From: a virus
Length of the DNA: 22,262 nucleotides
Strand: one strand, 5' to 3'
IMG/VR virus record: IMGVR_UViG_3300021373_001317
Coordinates: 1-22,262 of that record
Notes under the pieces: generated by a model
Told to the model about the DNA's origin: nothing
The model's input: the letters and a program-made list of their open reading frames with translations, nothing else
The model's database searches: none
Position numbers and translations under genes: made by a program
In this document: piece by piece, positions 8,120 through 15,082 of the stretch
Layout: the number at the start of each line of letters is the position of its first letter
Numbering within the stretch: the stretch's first letter is position 1

Positions 8120-8175
8120 TAGATAATACTGATCCCCTAACCGGTATTGTCTATAACAAATCGATTTTTATAGAC
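8120..8175 (+). promoter_or_regulatory. 5' leader with two mutually exclusive hairpins before fibre gene 2
   Basis: Hairpin A pairs 8120-8130 with 8143-8153 (11 pairs including two G-U, 12-base loop). Hairpin B pairs 8149-8156 with 8168-8175 (8 pairs, 11-base loop) and ends immediately before the GGGAG ribosome-binding site at 8176-8180. Both use bases 8149-8153, so they cannot form together in full. With transcription starting near 8121, hairpin A would sit at the extreme 5' end of the mRNA. Confidence 0.45.
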
Positions 8176-8187
8176 GGGAGAATTAAT

Positions 8188-11100
8188 ATGGCAGCATATG
8201 CAATCCAGTTCCGTCGTGGTACAACGACACAACATAACTCATTCACAGGTCTATTGGGTGAGGTTACAGTTGATACAGACAAGAAAACACTTGTCGTACA
8301 CGATGGTTCAACAACAGGTGGTTTCCCACTGGCACGTGAAGGCGCAGCTTCAACAGCTTCGACAGGTACATTCACATCAAACGTGACAGTAGGCGGCACT
8401 TTCTCAGTAACATCGACGGCATCATTTGGTGATGACGTTACAATTACTGGTGACCTAGGAATGACAGGTCACATTATTCCATCAGCGAATATTACATACG
8501 ACCTAGGTTCATCGACAATGATGTGGCGAGACATCTACGTTGGTCCTGGCTCACTTTATGTTAATGGTAAAAAAGTTATCGAAGATAACTCAGGTACAAT
8601 TCAGATTACAACTGATGCAAACCAAAACCTTAAAGTAGAAACAACTGGTACAGGTACTCTACAACTGTCATCTGGTGCAGGTATCGCAATTTCAGGCGAA
8701 CTTAATGCATCAACAGGTGACCTTCAAGTTGGTGATCACATCGACATGAATTCAAACCGTATCAAAGAAGTATCAGCTCCAGTAGATGGTACAGATGCGG
8801 CGAACAAAAACTATGTTGATACAACAGCAGCATCAGCAATGACTGGTGGTACAAATGCTCTATCAGCAACAACAGGTTCGTTCTCAGGTAACGTTGCAAT
8901 TACTGGTAACCTAACAGTTCAAGGTACAACTACAACAGTTAACTCTGAAACTATCTCACTAGCAGATAACATCATTGACCTTAACTCAAACATGACATCT
9001 GGTACTCCAACAGAGAACGCAGGTCTACGTATCCTACGTGGTGACGAAGCAGCGGTTCAAATTCGTTGGAACGAGACATCAGACGAGTGGGAATTCACAA
9101 ACGATGGTTCAACATATAAATCACTAGATGATCTAGGTAACAACGACACTGACGAACTAGCAGAAGGTTCAACAAACCTTTACTACACAGACGCACGTGT
9201 AGATGCTCGTCTAGCATCAGGTGCTTTAACATCAATCGACACAGGTAACTTCTCTGTTTCATCATCAGGCGCAACATTTGACGTTGACATGTCATTCTCA
9301 AATGGCTCAACAAACGTGTTCGTTATTGATGCATCAACAGGTAATACAACAATTGGTGGTACAACTGTAATTTCAGGTGGTACAACAATCAATAACACAT
9401 TTGATGTTTCAAATGATGTAACTTTCTCAGGTGATAACCTATTCACTATCGAAAACTCATCATCAACATCAGTGTTTGCGGTTGATGTAACAAACAACAC
9501 AACAGAAATGAACACTGCACTAACAGTGAACAATGACGTTGTAATTGCAGGTGACAATAACTTCACAATCAATTCATCAACATCATCAACAGTGTTTGAT
9601 ATTGATGTAGCAAACAACACAACGCTAATCGGCGGTGCGACAACAGTTAACAACGACTTTGCAATCACAAACTCATCATCTACAAACGTATTTGATGTGG
9701 ACGTGACAGCAAGCACATTTAACATTGCACTAGACGCAACATTCAACAACACAGTTAACGTTGCTAACGACTTTACAGTAACAAACTCATCATCAACAAA
9801 TCTATTTGATATTGATGTAGCAAACACAAATCTAGCAATTGACCTAGATATGACTGTAAACAACTCAGCGACATTCAATAACAATATCGCAATCAATAAC
9901 TCATCATCAACAACACTAGTTGACATCGATGTAGCGAATGCGACATATGCTATTGATATGGACCTAACAGTTAATAACTCAGCAGTGTTCAACAACAATC
10001 TAACAATCAACAATAGCTCATCAACAGCTATGTTTGATATTGATGTTACGAATGCAACAGCAGTGTTTAACACAGACCTAACAGTTAATAACGATGTAAA
10101 CATTGTAAACTCATCATCAACTAACGTATTCGCAGTTGACGTGACAAACACAACATTCGATATTGACCTAGCTCTAACTCAGAACAACACATCAACATTC
10201 AATAACGATATCACAATCAACAATACATCATCAACACAGATGATTGCGATTGATGTAACAAACGCTACATACGATATCGATATGGATCTAACTGTAAACA
10301 ACGCAACAGTAGTTAATAACAACCTAACTGTTAACAATACAACAGCAACAACAGCTATCTTTGATATCGATGTTGCAAACACAACAGTTGATATTGATGC
10401 GTCACTAACAGTGTCAAACAACGTTACATTCGATAATGATATCACATTCAACATTGATAACTCATCATCAGTAACAGTGTTCTCAGTTAATGGTTCAACA
10501 GGTGCGACAACAATCGCTGGTGCTCTTGCAGCAGGTTCAGATGTTACTATCGCAGGTAACCTAACAGTTTCAGGTACAACTACAACAGTTAATGCTGAAA
10601 CAATCAATCTAGCGGACAACATCATCCTACTAAACTCAAATGCAACTGGTACTGCTTCACAGAACGGTGGTATTGAGATTGAGCGTGGTGATAACCTAAA
10701 CGTTCAGTTCCTATGGGATGAAACAAACGACCGTTGGACTGTAGGTGCTGAATCACTATACTCAGCAGGTGGCTTTATCGGTGATCTAACAGGTGATGTT
10801 ACAGGTACAGTTTCAGACATCTCAAACCACGACACTGGTGATCTAGCAGAAGGTACAAATCTATATTGGACAACTGCACGTGGTAATGCAAACTTTGCAA
10901 CAAACCTAGCAGCAGCAGATACAGATGACCTTTCAGAAGGTGCAGCAAATCTTTACTATACAACTGCACGTGTGAATTCAGCATTCGATACACGTCTTGC
11001 AACAAAAGATACGGACAACCTATCAGAAGGTTCAACAAATCTTTATTACACAGACGCACGTGTTCGTGCAGCTATCTCAGCATCAGGTGATCTAGCATAC

Positions 11101-11964
11101 AACTCATCAACAGGTGCGTTCTCATTTACTGAGCGTACAGATGCAGAAGTACGTGGTCTAGTATCAGCATCAGGTTCACTAGCATATAATGCATCAACAG
11201 GTGTGTTCTCATTCACAGAACGTACAGATGCAGAAGTACGCGGCCTGATTTCAGTTACAGATGCAGGCGGTGATGGTTCACTGGCATATAATGCATCAAC
11301 AGGTGTTATCACATATACTGGTCCATCAGCATCAGAAGTACGTGGTCATCTTTCAGCAGGTGGTGATCTGGCATACAACTCATCAACAGGTGTGTTCTCA
11401 TTCACAGAACGTACAGATGCAGAAGTACGTGGTCTAGTATCAGTAACAGATGCGGGTGGTGATGGTTCACTATCATACAACTCAACAACAGGTGTTATCA
11501 CATATACTGGTCCATCAGCATCAGAAGTACGTGCGCACTTCTCAGCAGGTACAGGTATCTCAATTACAAACGGTGTAATTGCAAATACACAATCTGAGGA
11601 TTATGTGTCATCAGCAACATTCAATACATCAACAGGTGTTCTATCACTTGGTCGTGTACAGGGTGGTACTGTAACTGTTGATCTAGATGGTCGCTATATG
11701 CAAGCATCAGAGTTCTCAATGACACACTCAGGTATCTATGTTGTAACAGCATCAGATAACACAGGTAACACTGGTTCAGCACATGCAATTACAGCAGCAA
11801 CACTGGGCTTTGATCTGAGCGGTAAAGAATTCTATCAAGTATTCCTAAACCGTCAGCTACTAAGACCAACTGAGTATACTGTAAACTCATCAAACGGTAC
11901 AATTACATTCACATCAGACGTTCTAGCAGAAGACGATGAAATCGAAGCAGTAATGTATGGTTAA
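8188..11964 (+). CDS. Modular tail fibre / virion surface protein 2 (1258 aa), Mtd_N-like N-terminus
   Basis: The largest protein here. Residues 1-50 (AIQFRRGTT, GEVTVDTDKKTLVVHDG) resemble the N-terminal fold of major tropism determinant/fibre proteins. Then come a GHIIPSANITYDLGSSTMMW module (~92-112), the GNLTVQGTTTTVNSETISLADN module (~240-310), an EGSTNLYYTDARV repeat (~325) and about ten NSSSTxxFDIDV repeats (~371-775). A second GNLTVSGTTTTVNAETINLADN module follows (~790-865), then three further LYxT-ARV repeats (~881-958) and five LAYNxSTGVFSFTERTDAEVRG-type repeats (~965-1125). Residues ~1185-1258 end in an FLNRQLLRPTEY beta domain. GGGAG precedes the start. Codon use is strongly TCA/ACA/GCA-biased, suggesting high expression. 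No reverse transcriptase or template repeat is present, so it is not shown to be a diversified protein. Confidence 0.85.
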   Translation: MAAYAIQFRRGTTTQHNSFTGLLGEVTVDTDKKTLVVHDGSTTGGFPLAREGAASTASTGTFTSNVTVGGTFSVTSTASFGDDVTITGDLGMTGHIIPSANITYDLGSSTMMWRDIYVGPGSLYVNGKKVIEDNSGTIQITTDANQNLKVETTGTGTLQLSSGAGIAISGELNASTGDLQVGDHIDMNSNRIKEVSAPVDGTDAANKNYVDTTAASAMTGGTNALSATTGSFSGNVAITGNLTVQGTTTTVNSETISLADNIIDLNSNMTSGTPTENAGLRILRGDEAAVQIRWNETSDEWEFTNDGSTYKSLDDLGNNDTDELAEGSTNLYYTDARVDARLASGALTSIDTGNFSVSSSGATFDVDMSFSNGSTNVFVIDASTGNTTIGGTTVISGGTTINNTFDVSNDVTFSGDNLFTIENSSSTSVFAVDVTNNTTEMNTALTVNNDVVIAGDNNFTINSSTSSTVFDIDVANNTTLIGGATTVNNDFAITNSSSTNVFDVDVTASTFNIALDATFNNTVNVANDFTVTNSSSTNLFDIDVANTNLAIDLDMTVNNSATFNNNIAINNSSSTTLVDIDVANATYAIDMDLTVNNSAVFNNNLTINNSSSTAMFDIDVTNATAVFNTDLTVNNDVNIVNSSSTNVFAVDVTNTTFDIDLALTQNNTSTFNNDITINNTSSTQMIAIDVTNATYDIDMDLTVNNATVVNNNLTVNNTTATTAIFDIDVANTTVDIDASLTVSNNVTFDNDITFNIDNSSSVTVFSVNGSTGATTIAGALAAGSDVTIAGNLTVSGTTTTVNAETINLADNIILLNSNATGTASQNGGIEIERGDNLNVQFLWDETNDRWTVGAESLYSAGGFIGDLTGDVTGTVSDISNHDTGDLAEGTNLYWTTARGNANFATNLAAADTDDLSEGAANLYYTTARVNSAFDTRLATKDTDNLSEGSTNLYYTDARVRAAISASGDLAYNSSTGAFSFTERTDAEVRGLVSASGSLAYNASTGVFSFTERTDAEVRGLISVTDAGGDGSLAYNASTGVITYTGPSASEVRGHLSAGGDLAYNSSTGVFSFTERTDAEVRGLVSVTDAGGDGSLSYNSTTGVITYTGPSASEVRAHFSAGTGISITNGVIANTQSEDYVSSATFNTSTGVLSLGRVQGGTVTVDLDGRYMQASEFSMTHSGIYVVTASDNTGNTGSAHAITAATLGFDLSGKEFYQVFLNRQLLRPTEYTVNSSNGTITFTSDVLAEDDEIEAVMYG
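9300..10510 (+). repeat. Ten-copy NSSSTxxFDIDV repeat array in fibre gene 2
   Basis: Encodes about ten units of roughly 30-45 residues, each with an NSSST motif, a FDIDV-like strand, a TxxIDxDLTVNN strand and an NNxxI strand. Copies differ in length and sequence. At the DNA level units share words such as AACTCATCATCAACA, so homologous slippage is possible. Likely a repetitive beta shaft. Confidence 0.85.
11081..11560 (+). repeat. Alternating TERTDAEVRG / TGPSASEVRG repeats in fibre gene 2
   Basis: Five consecutive units starting with LAYNxSTG or LSYNSTTG. Three carry FSFTERTDAEVRG and two carry ITYTGPSASEVR. The last two pairs are near-identical in DNA over tens of bases, indicating recent duplication. 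Confidence 0.85.
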
Positions 11965-11972
11965 TAAAATAA

Positions 11973-12052
11973 TCTAGTCAATGTGGGAGGGTTAGACATC
12001 CCTCCCACAGTTTCATAGTGAAACATAGGACAGAGAGGTCCTTCGTACTAGA
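11973..12052 (+). ncRNA. Predicted four-way-junction structured RNA between fibre genes 2 and 3
   Basis: Four helices can form together in 80 bases. P1 is TCTAGT/ACTAGA (11973-11978 with 12047-12052). P2 is a perfect 10-bp helix, TGTGGGAGGG/CCCTCCCACA (11982-11991 with 12000-12009). P3 is GTTTCA/TGAAAC (12010-12015 with 12019-12024, loop TAG). P4 is AGGAC/GTCCT (12027-12031 with 12038-12042). P2 and P3 abut with no gap, so could stack. There is no T-run after P2, so it is not a normal terminator, and the arms do not match tRNA. The AAGGAG site of the next gene lies about 20 bases downstream. Function is unknown; it may be a separate RNA, a processing site or a leader element. Confidence 0.45.
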
Positions 12053-12081
12053 AAGCTCAACTTAAACTAAGGAGACACAAA

Positions 12082-13410
12082 ATGTCATCACGTAAAATTC
12101 GAGTAGGTGGTCTACTGAAAAAAGCATCAGAAATCATCTCACGTACAAAAAAATACAAATACAACAAATCAGGTTCACTAGTTGAAATTACAACATCAAC
12201 TCCACTTGGAGATGATGAATTTAAAGTTTCAGGTTCAAAATCATCACTACGCCGTATTGCTGATCTAGAACGTAACGTTACGCTTCTAATTAACAAACTA
12301 GCAACTATTGATACAGAATCAGACATTAACTCAGCAAACACTGACGACTTTGATCAGTGGGTTACAGATACAACAGCGTTTACAAAAGATGTTACACTTG
12401 GTCGTTCAGGTTCAACATCATGGTGGTCAGGTTCATCAACAGCTACACGTGTAGACGTTGACGGTCACCTATACATCAACAACGGTATTACTCTTGGTTC
12501 AACAGCAGAAGAAGTTATCACAGACCTAGTAGGCGGTTTCTTCTCAGGCACAGAAACAGGTATCTCAGTAACATATAATGACTCAGGCGACAATGTAACA
12601 TTCTCAGTTACAGATGCACCAAAGTGGAGAACAGCACGTACTCTATCACTAACAGGTGATGTTTCAGGTTCAGTATCATGGGATGGTTCAGCAAACGCTT
12701 CACTATCAGTAACAATTGGTGATGATTCACACAATCACACAATTTCAAACGTTGATGGTCTACAGTCAGCACTAGATGCTAAAGCGACACCAGCTGATAT
12801 CACAACAGCAATCAACAACCTAGTTGACGGTGCGCCAACAGCACTAAACACACTAAATGAACTAGCGGCTGCACTAGCAGACAATGCTTCATTCTCAACA
12901 ACAGTTACTAACTCAATCGCAACAAAACTACCACTAGCAGGTGGTACAATGTCAGGTGCGATTAACATGGGCGGTAACGACATCACTAACGCTGGTGTAT
13001 TCTACGGTGTTTCAACAACAGCACGTTATGCTGACCTTGCAGAACGTTATGCAGCAGATGCTCCATACTCAGAAGGTACAGTTGTAGTATTCGGCGGTGA
13101 AGCAGAAGTAACAGCTTCAACATCATTCGCACAGCGTTCAGTAGCAGGTGTTGTTTCAACAAAACCAGCTGTTATGATGAATTCAGAAGCAGGTAACTCA
13201 CAAACACACCCATATATCGCACTACAAGGTCGTGTTCCAGTAAAAGTAACAGGCACAGTTAAGAAAGGCGACATTCTTGTTGCTTCTGACGTTGCAGGTA
13301 CAGCTACAGCATGGACAAATGACGATGCAGACCCACGTATGACAGCATACGTTGGTATCGCTATCGCAGACGCAGTAGACGGTTTCGTGGAAGTAAAAGT
13401 AGGTAAGTAA
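12082..13410 (+). CDS. Modular fibre / virion surface protein 3 (442 aa)
   Basis: Residues 1-50 are Lys/Arg-rich (SSRKIRVGGLLKKASEII). A short helical segment near residues 55-75 (SLRRIADLERNVTLLINKL) suggests a trimeric coiled coil. Residues ~195-235 hold a DGSANASLSVTIGDDSHNH fibre motif common in tail fibres. Residues ~250-275 hold TALNTLNELAAALADNASF, shared with fibre 1. Residues ~312-442 form the YADLAERYAADAPY domain shared with fibre 1 at clearly high identity. There is no late promoter in the 117-base gap before it, so it is probably co-transcribed with fibre gene 2 through the structured RNA at 11973-12052. AAGGAG precedes the ATG, codons are strongly A-ending, and a terminator follows. 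Its exact place in the virion is unknown. Confidence 0.82.
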   Translation: MSSRKIRVGGLLKKASEIISRTKKYKYNKSGSLVEITTSTPLGDDEFKVSGSKSSLRRIADLERNVTLLINKLATIDTESDINSANTDDFDQWVTDTTAFTKDVTLGRSGSTSWWSGSSTATRVDVDGHLYINNGITLGSTAEEVITDLVGGFFSGTETGISVTYNDSGDNVTFSVTDAPKWRTARTLSLTGDVSGSVSWDGSANASLSVTIGDDSHNHTISNVDGLQSALDAKATPADITTAINNLVDGAPTALNTLNELAAALADNASFSTTVTNSIATKLPLAGGTMSGAINMGGNDITNAGVFYGVSTTARYADLAERYAADAPYSEGTVVVFGGEAEVTASTSFAQRSVAGVVSTKPAVMMNSEAGNSQTHPYIALQGRVPVKVTGTVKKGDILVASDVAGTATAWTNDDADPRMTAYVGIAIADAVDGFVEVKVGK

Positions 13411-13431
13411 TTCTTATTACATATCTTTCAG

Positions 13432-13459
13432 AAAGGGAGCGGCAACGCTCCCTTTTTTT
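13432..13459 (+). terminator. Terminator after fibre gene 3
   Basis: Stem AAAGGGAGC/GCTCCCTTT (13432-13440 with 13447-13455), loop GGCAAC, merging into a run of seven Ts. It ends the fibre block, immediately before the next late promoter. Confidence 0.9.
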
Positions 13460-13461
13460 AT

Positions 13462-13469
13462 CATAAATA
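13462..13469 (+). promoter_or_regulatory. Late promoter variant CATAAATA for the ParB-like gene
   Basis: Late box variant starting 2 bases after the preceding T-run and ending 22 bases before the ATG at 13492. It is the only C-initial copy in the window. Confidence 0.6.
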
Positions 13470-13491
13470 TAATAGAATGTGAGGACTTAAA

Positions 13492-13980
13492 ATGACAAAT
13501 GAAATTTCTTATTTTGGTGGTAGAATAAAAGAAGAATTTAAATTATATGATTACGTTGAAAATCAAAAACAATATAATCTTCCCGCACCAGACGATGACA
13601 GAATGAATAAACTTAAAGTAGAGTTTGTTCCTTTTCATCAATTAAAAATTACACAGAAACAAAAAGATAGTTTTAGTCCAGAACACGTTATAGATATCGT
13701 AGAAAACTTTCATCCTGCACTACTTAGACCTAGCGGTGTAGCAAAATATAACGGAGATTATATTTTATGGGACGGACATCATAGTGCTACTGTGTCACTA
13801 TGTATGGGTATGCAAGGTGCCATATGTATGGTATATGAATGTGACACAATTGATGAAATTAATGATATTCTAACATATGACACTATTGAAAGTTTTGATA
13901 AAAATCAATTACTAGATATGATTGATTGCTCAGACGATTTACGTGAAGAAATCCTTAAGCGTTTCAACCAAGGAACGTGA
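13492..13980 (+). CDS. ParB/sulfiredoxin-fold-like protein of unknown role
   Basis: A 162-residue protein. The central region (about 40-115) resembles the ParB N-terminal/sulfiredoxin-like fold: a VEFVPFHQLKI strand opening, a segment ending ENFHPALLRPSGVAKYNGDY, then ILWDGHHSATVSLCMGMQGA. The DGHH at residues 94-97 sits where family members have a G-H-Q/H-R type motif; the usual Arg is replaced by Ser. ParB-like domains in phages occur as CTP- or ATP-dependent DNA-binding or nuclease-like modifiers, but no helix-turn-helix partner domain is visible here, so function is open. AGGA precedes the ATG. The last 42 bases overlap the 3' end of the opposite-strand gene. The call rests on one motif. 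Confidence 0.55.
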   Translation: MTNEISYFGGRIKEEFKLYDYVENQKQYNLPAPDDDRMNKLKVEFVPFHQLKITQKQKDSFSPEHVIDIVENFHPALLRPSGVAKYNGDYILWDGHHSATVSLCMGMQGAICMVYECDTIDEINDILTYDTIESFDKNQLLDMIDCSDDLREEILKRFNQGT

Positions 13981-14634
13981 TGAGTTATCATCTTTATTCT
14001 CATCGACCCATTCAGGAAAACGTTCAAATAATTTTTTCCATTGATGCATTTCGTTGTATAAATCAGTAATCTTTACAGCATACTCGCTATTACTGTTTAT
14101 GCCATATTCATCTCTAATTGTTTTAACTCTGTTCTTACACTCACGTATATCTTCAATATCTTTGTCGATGGCAAGTAGTATTCTTTCAAAACTTTCTGGT
14201 TTTGAAAACTTATTGATAAGAAACTTGTGATGTTCGTTTTTAGATTTACCATCATACAAAAACATAATCTCTTGTAGGTCATAGTATAACGCTTTTACAG
14301 GGTTAATAGTTTCCCTATATCTTTCCATCACTTCTTTAATCTTAAAATTCTCATCTAATGTTGCTAGATTTTCTAAAACAGATGACGCTACTAGATTTAC
14401 TTTTTGCCTATTAGAAGTTAAACGCTTTTGATACATTGCTTTTACTTTGGCAATTACAGCATCTACTACACGTCTGTCATCGTGGGTTAATCCTTTTTTA
14501 AGGTACTCTAAATGCCCAGGAGATGAGTTTACAATATCCATACGTAGGTTATCCGAAACGACACCACGTTTCAGATATTCTTTACAATCACGAATAAATC
14601 GCTGTTTTCGTAAATCTATAATTCCATCTACCAA
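13939..14634 (-). CDS. Hypothetical helical protein, TTG start
   Basis: A 231-residue, charged, mostly helical protein without membrane segments or Cys-rich motifs. I do not recognise a family. The reading frame has no ATG until residue 32. A TTG at 14634 with GGGAG 7 bases upstream is the likely start, and a late promoter sits 19 bases ahead of it. The 3' end overlaps the convergent ParB-like gene by 42 bases. The C-terminus contains an MHQWKKLFERFPEWV segment and ends with a short hydrophobic DFFT. It lies downstream of the gp14-gp15-Nudix operon on the same strand, so it could also be reached by read-through. A late, possibly virion or assembly role is inferred only from its promoter. Confidence 0.7.
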   Translation of the reverse strand: MVDGIIDLRKQRFIRDCKEYLKRGVVSDNLRMDIVNSSPGHLEYLKKGLTHDDRRVVDAVIAKVKAMYQKRLTSNRQKVNLVASSVLENLATLDENFKIKEVMERYRETINPVKALYYDLQEIMFLYDGKSKNEHHKFLINKFSKPESFERILLAIDKDIEDIRECKNRVKTIRDEYGINSNSEYAVKITDLYNEMHQWKKLFERFPEWVDENKDDNSSRSLVETLKDFFT

Positions 14635-14653
14635 AGAACTTCTCCCACTATAG

Positions 14654-14661
14654 TATTTATA
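14654..14661 (-). promoter_or_regulatory. Late promoter TATAAATA (minus strand), overlapping the Nudix stop
   Basis: Exact late box on the minus strand. Its bases 3-5 are the TAA stop of the Nudix gene, the same geometry as at 565-572. It lies inside a 6-bp inverted repeat (CACTAT 14646-14651 / ATAGTG 14659-14664). It serves the TTG-started gene at 14634. Confidence 0.7.
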
Positions 14662-15082
14662 GTGTACTGATTATATTTCTAATCAGCTTTAATTTGTTTT
14701 TGTTAAAGAGTGTTCTTCTAGTCCCCGGATGTAATGGCTTTGGAAGATAGCTAGTATGTACCCAACTATAACCTCCGCTTTCTGAATTTAATTTTGGAAT
14801 GAATTCTTTTTCTACTAGTACTACGAATGTATAATAACTAAAGGTTTTATCTCTGGAATGATACTGGTCAAGAGGATAAACTTTTATAATATCTTCTAGT
14901 GGATTCAGATTTATTTCTTCTTTTAATTCTCTTAGTAACCCTTGTGATACATTTTCATCTATTTCAACTTTACCACCAAATAGTCCCCAATTTCTTGGAT
15001 AAGAACTTTCAGTTGAACGCTGTTGTAATAGAATTCGTTTAGTGTCTTTAGCAAGAATACACGCACCTGCTGCCTTTATCAT
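14657..15082 (-). CDS. Nudix hydrolase
   Basis: A 141-residue single-domain Nudix hydrolase. The Nudix box spans residues 37-59: Gly37, five residues, Glu43, seven residues, then REL-KEE (the metal-binding RE..EE core). The usual Gly after EE-x is replaced by Asn. An N-terminal AAGACILAKDTKRILLQQR strand and WGLFGGKVE lead into the box, as in MutT-like proteins. Likely substrates are nucleotide-diphosphate derivatives (oxidised dNTPs, NDP-sugars, dinucleotides or capped RNA); none can be chosen from sequence. Its ATG overlaps the gp15 stop in an ATGA junction and GAAGGTGG upstream gives a ribosome-binding site, so translation is coupled to the neck/tail operon. An accessory enzyme with late timing is unusual. 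Confidence 0.88.
   Translation of the reverse strand: MIKAAGACILAKDTKRILLQQRSTESSYPRNWGLFGGKVEIDENVSQGLLRELKEEINLNPLEDIIKVYPLDQYHSRDKTFSYYTFVVLVEKEFIPKLNSESGGYSWVHTSYLPKPLHPGTRRTLFNKNKLKLIRNIISTL

Noticed and set aside
9114-9121. TATAAATC inside fibre gene 2
   Set aside because: It lacks the final A of the box and lies mid-gene with no start nearby.
9183-10151. 322-aa open frame on the minus strand within fibre gene 2
   Set aside because: It mirrors the repetitive, codon-biased plus-strand gene (TCA/ACA repeats read backwards lack stops), and has no promoter or ribosome-binding site of its own.
9300-11560. CRISPR-like repeat array
   Set aside because: The repeats are in-frame coding units of a fibre protein with variable length and no spacer structure.
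8188-11964. Diversity-generating retroelement target (because of the Mtd_N-like start)
   Set aside because: No reverse transcriptase, template repeat or C-terminal C-type lectin variable region is visible in the window.
11982-12009. Ordinary rho-independent terminator after fibre gene 2
   Set aside because: The hairpin is strong but followed by GTTTCA rather than a T-run, and the next gene has no promoter, so termination here would silence it. Kept as part of a structured RNA instead.
11973-12052. tRNA gene
   Set aside because: Four arms are predicted, but arm lengths, loop sizes and the absence of TTCGA-type T-loop and a plausible anticodon arm do not fit tRNA.
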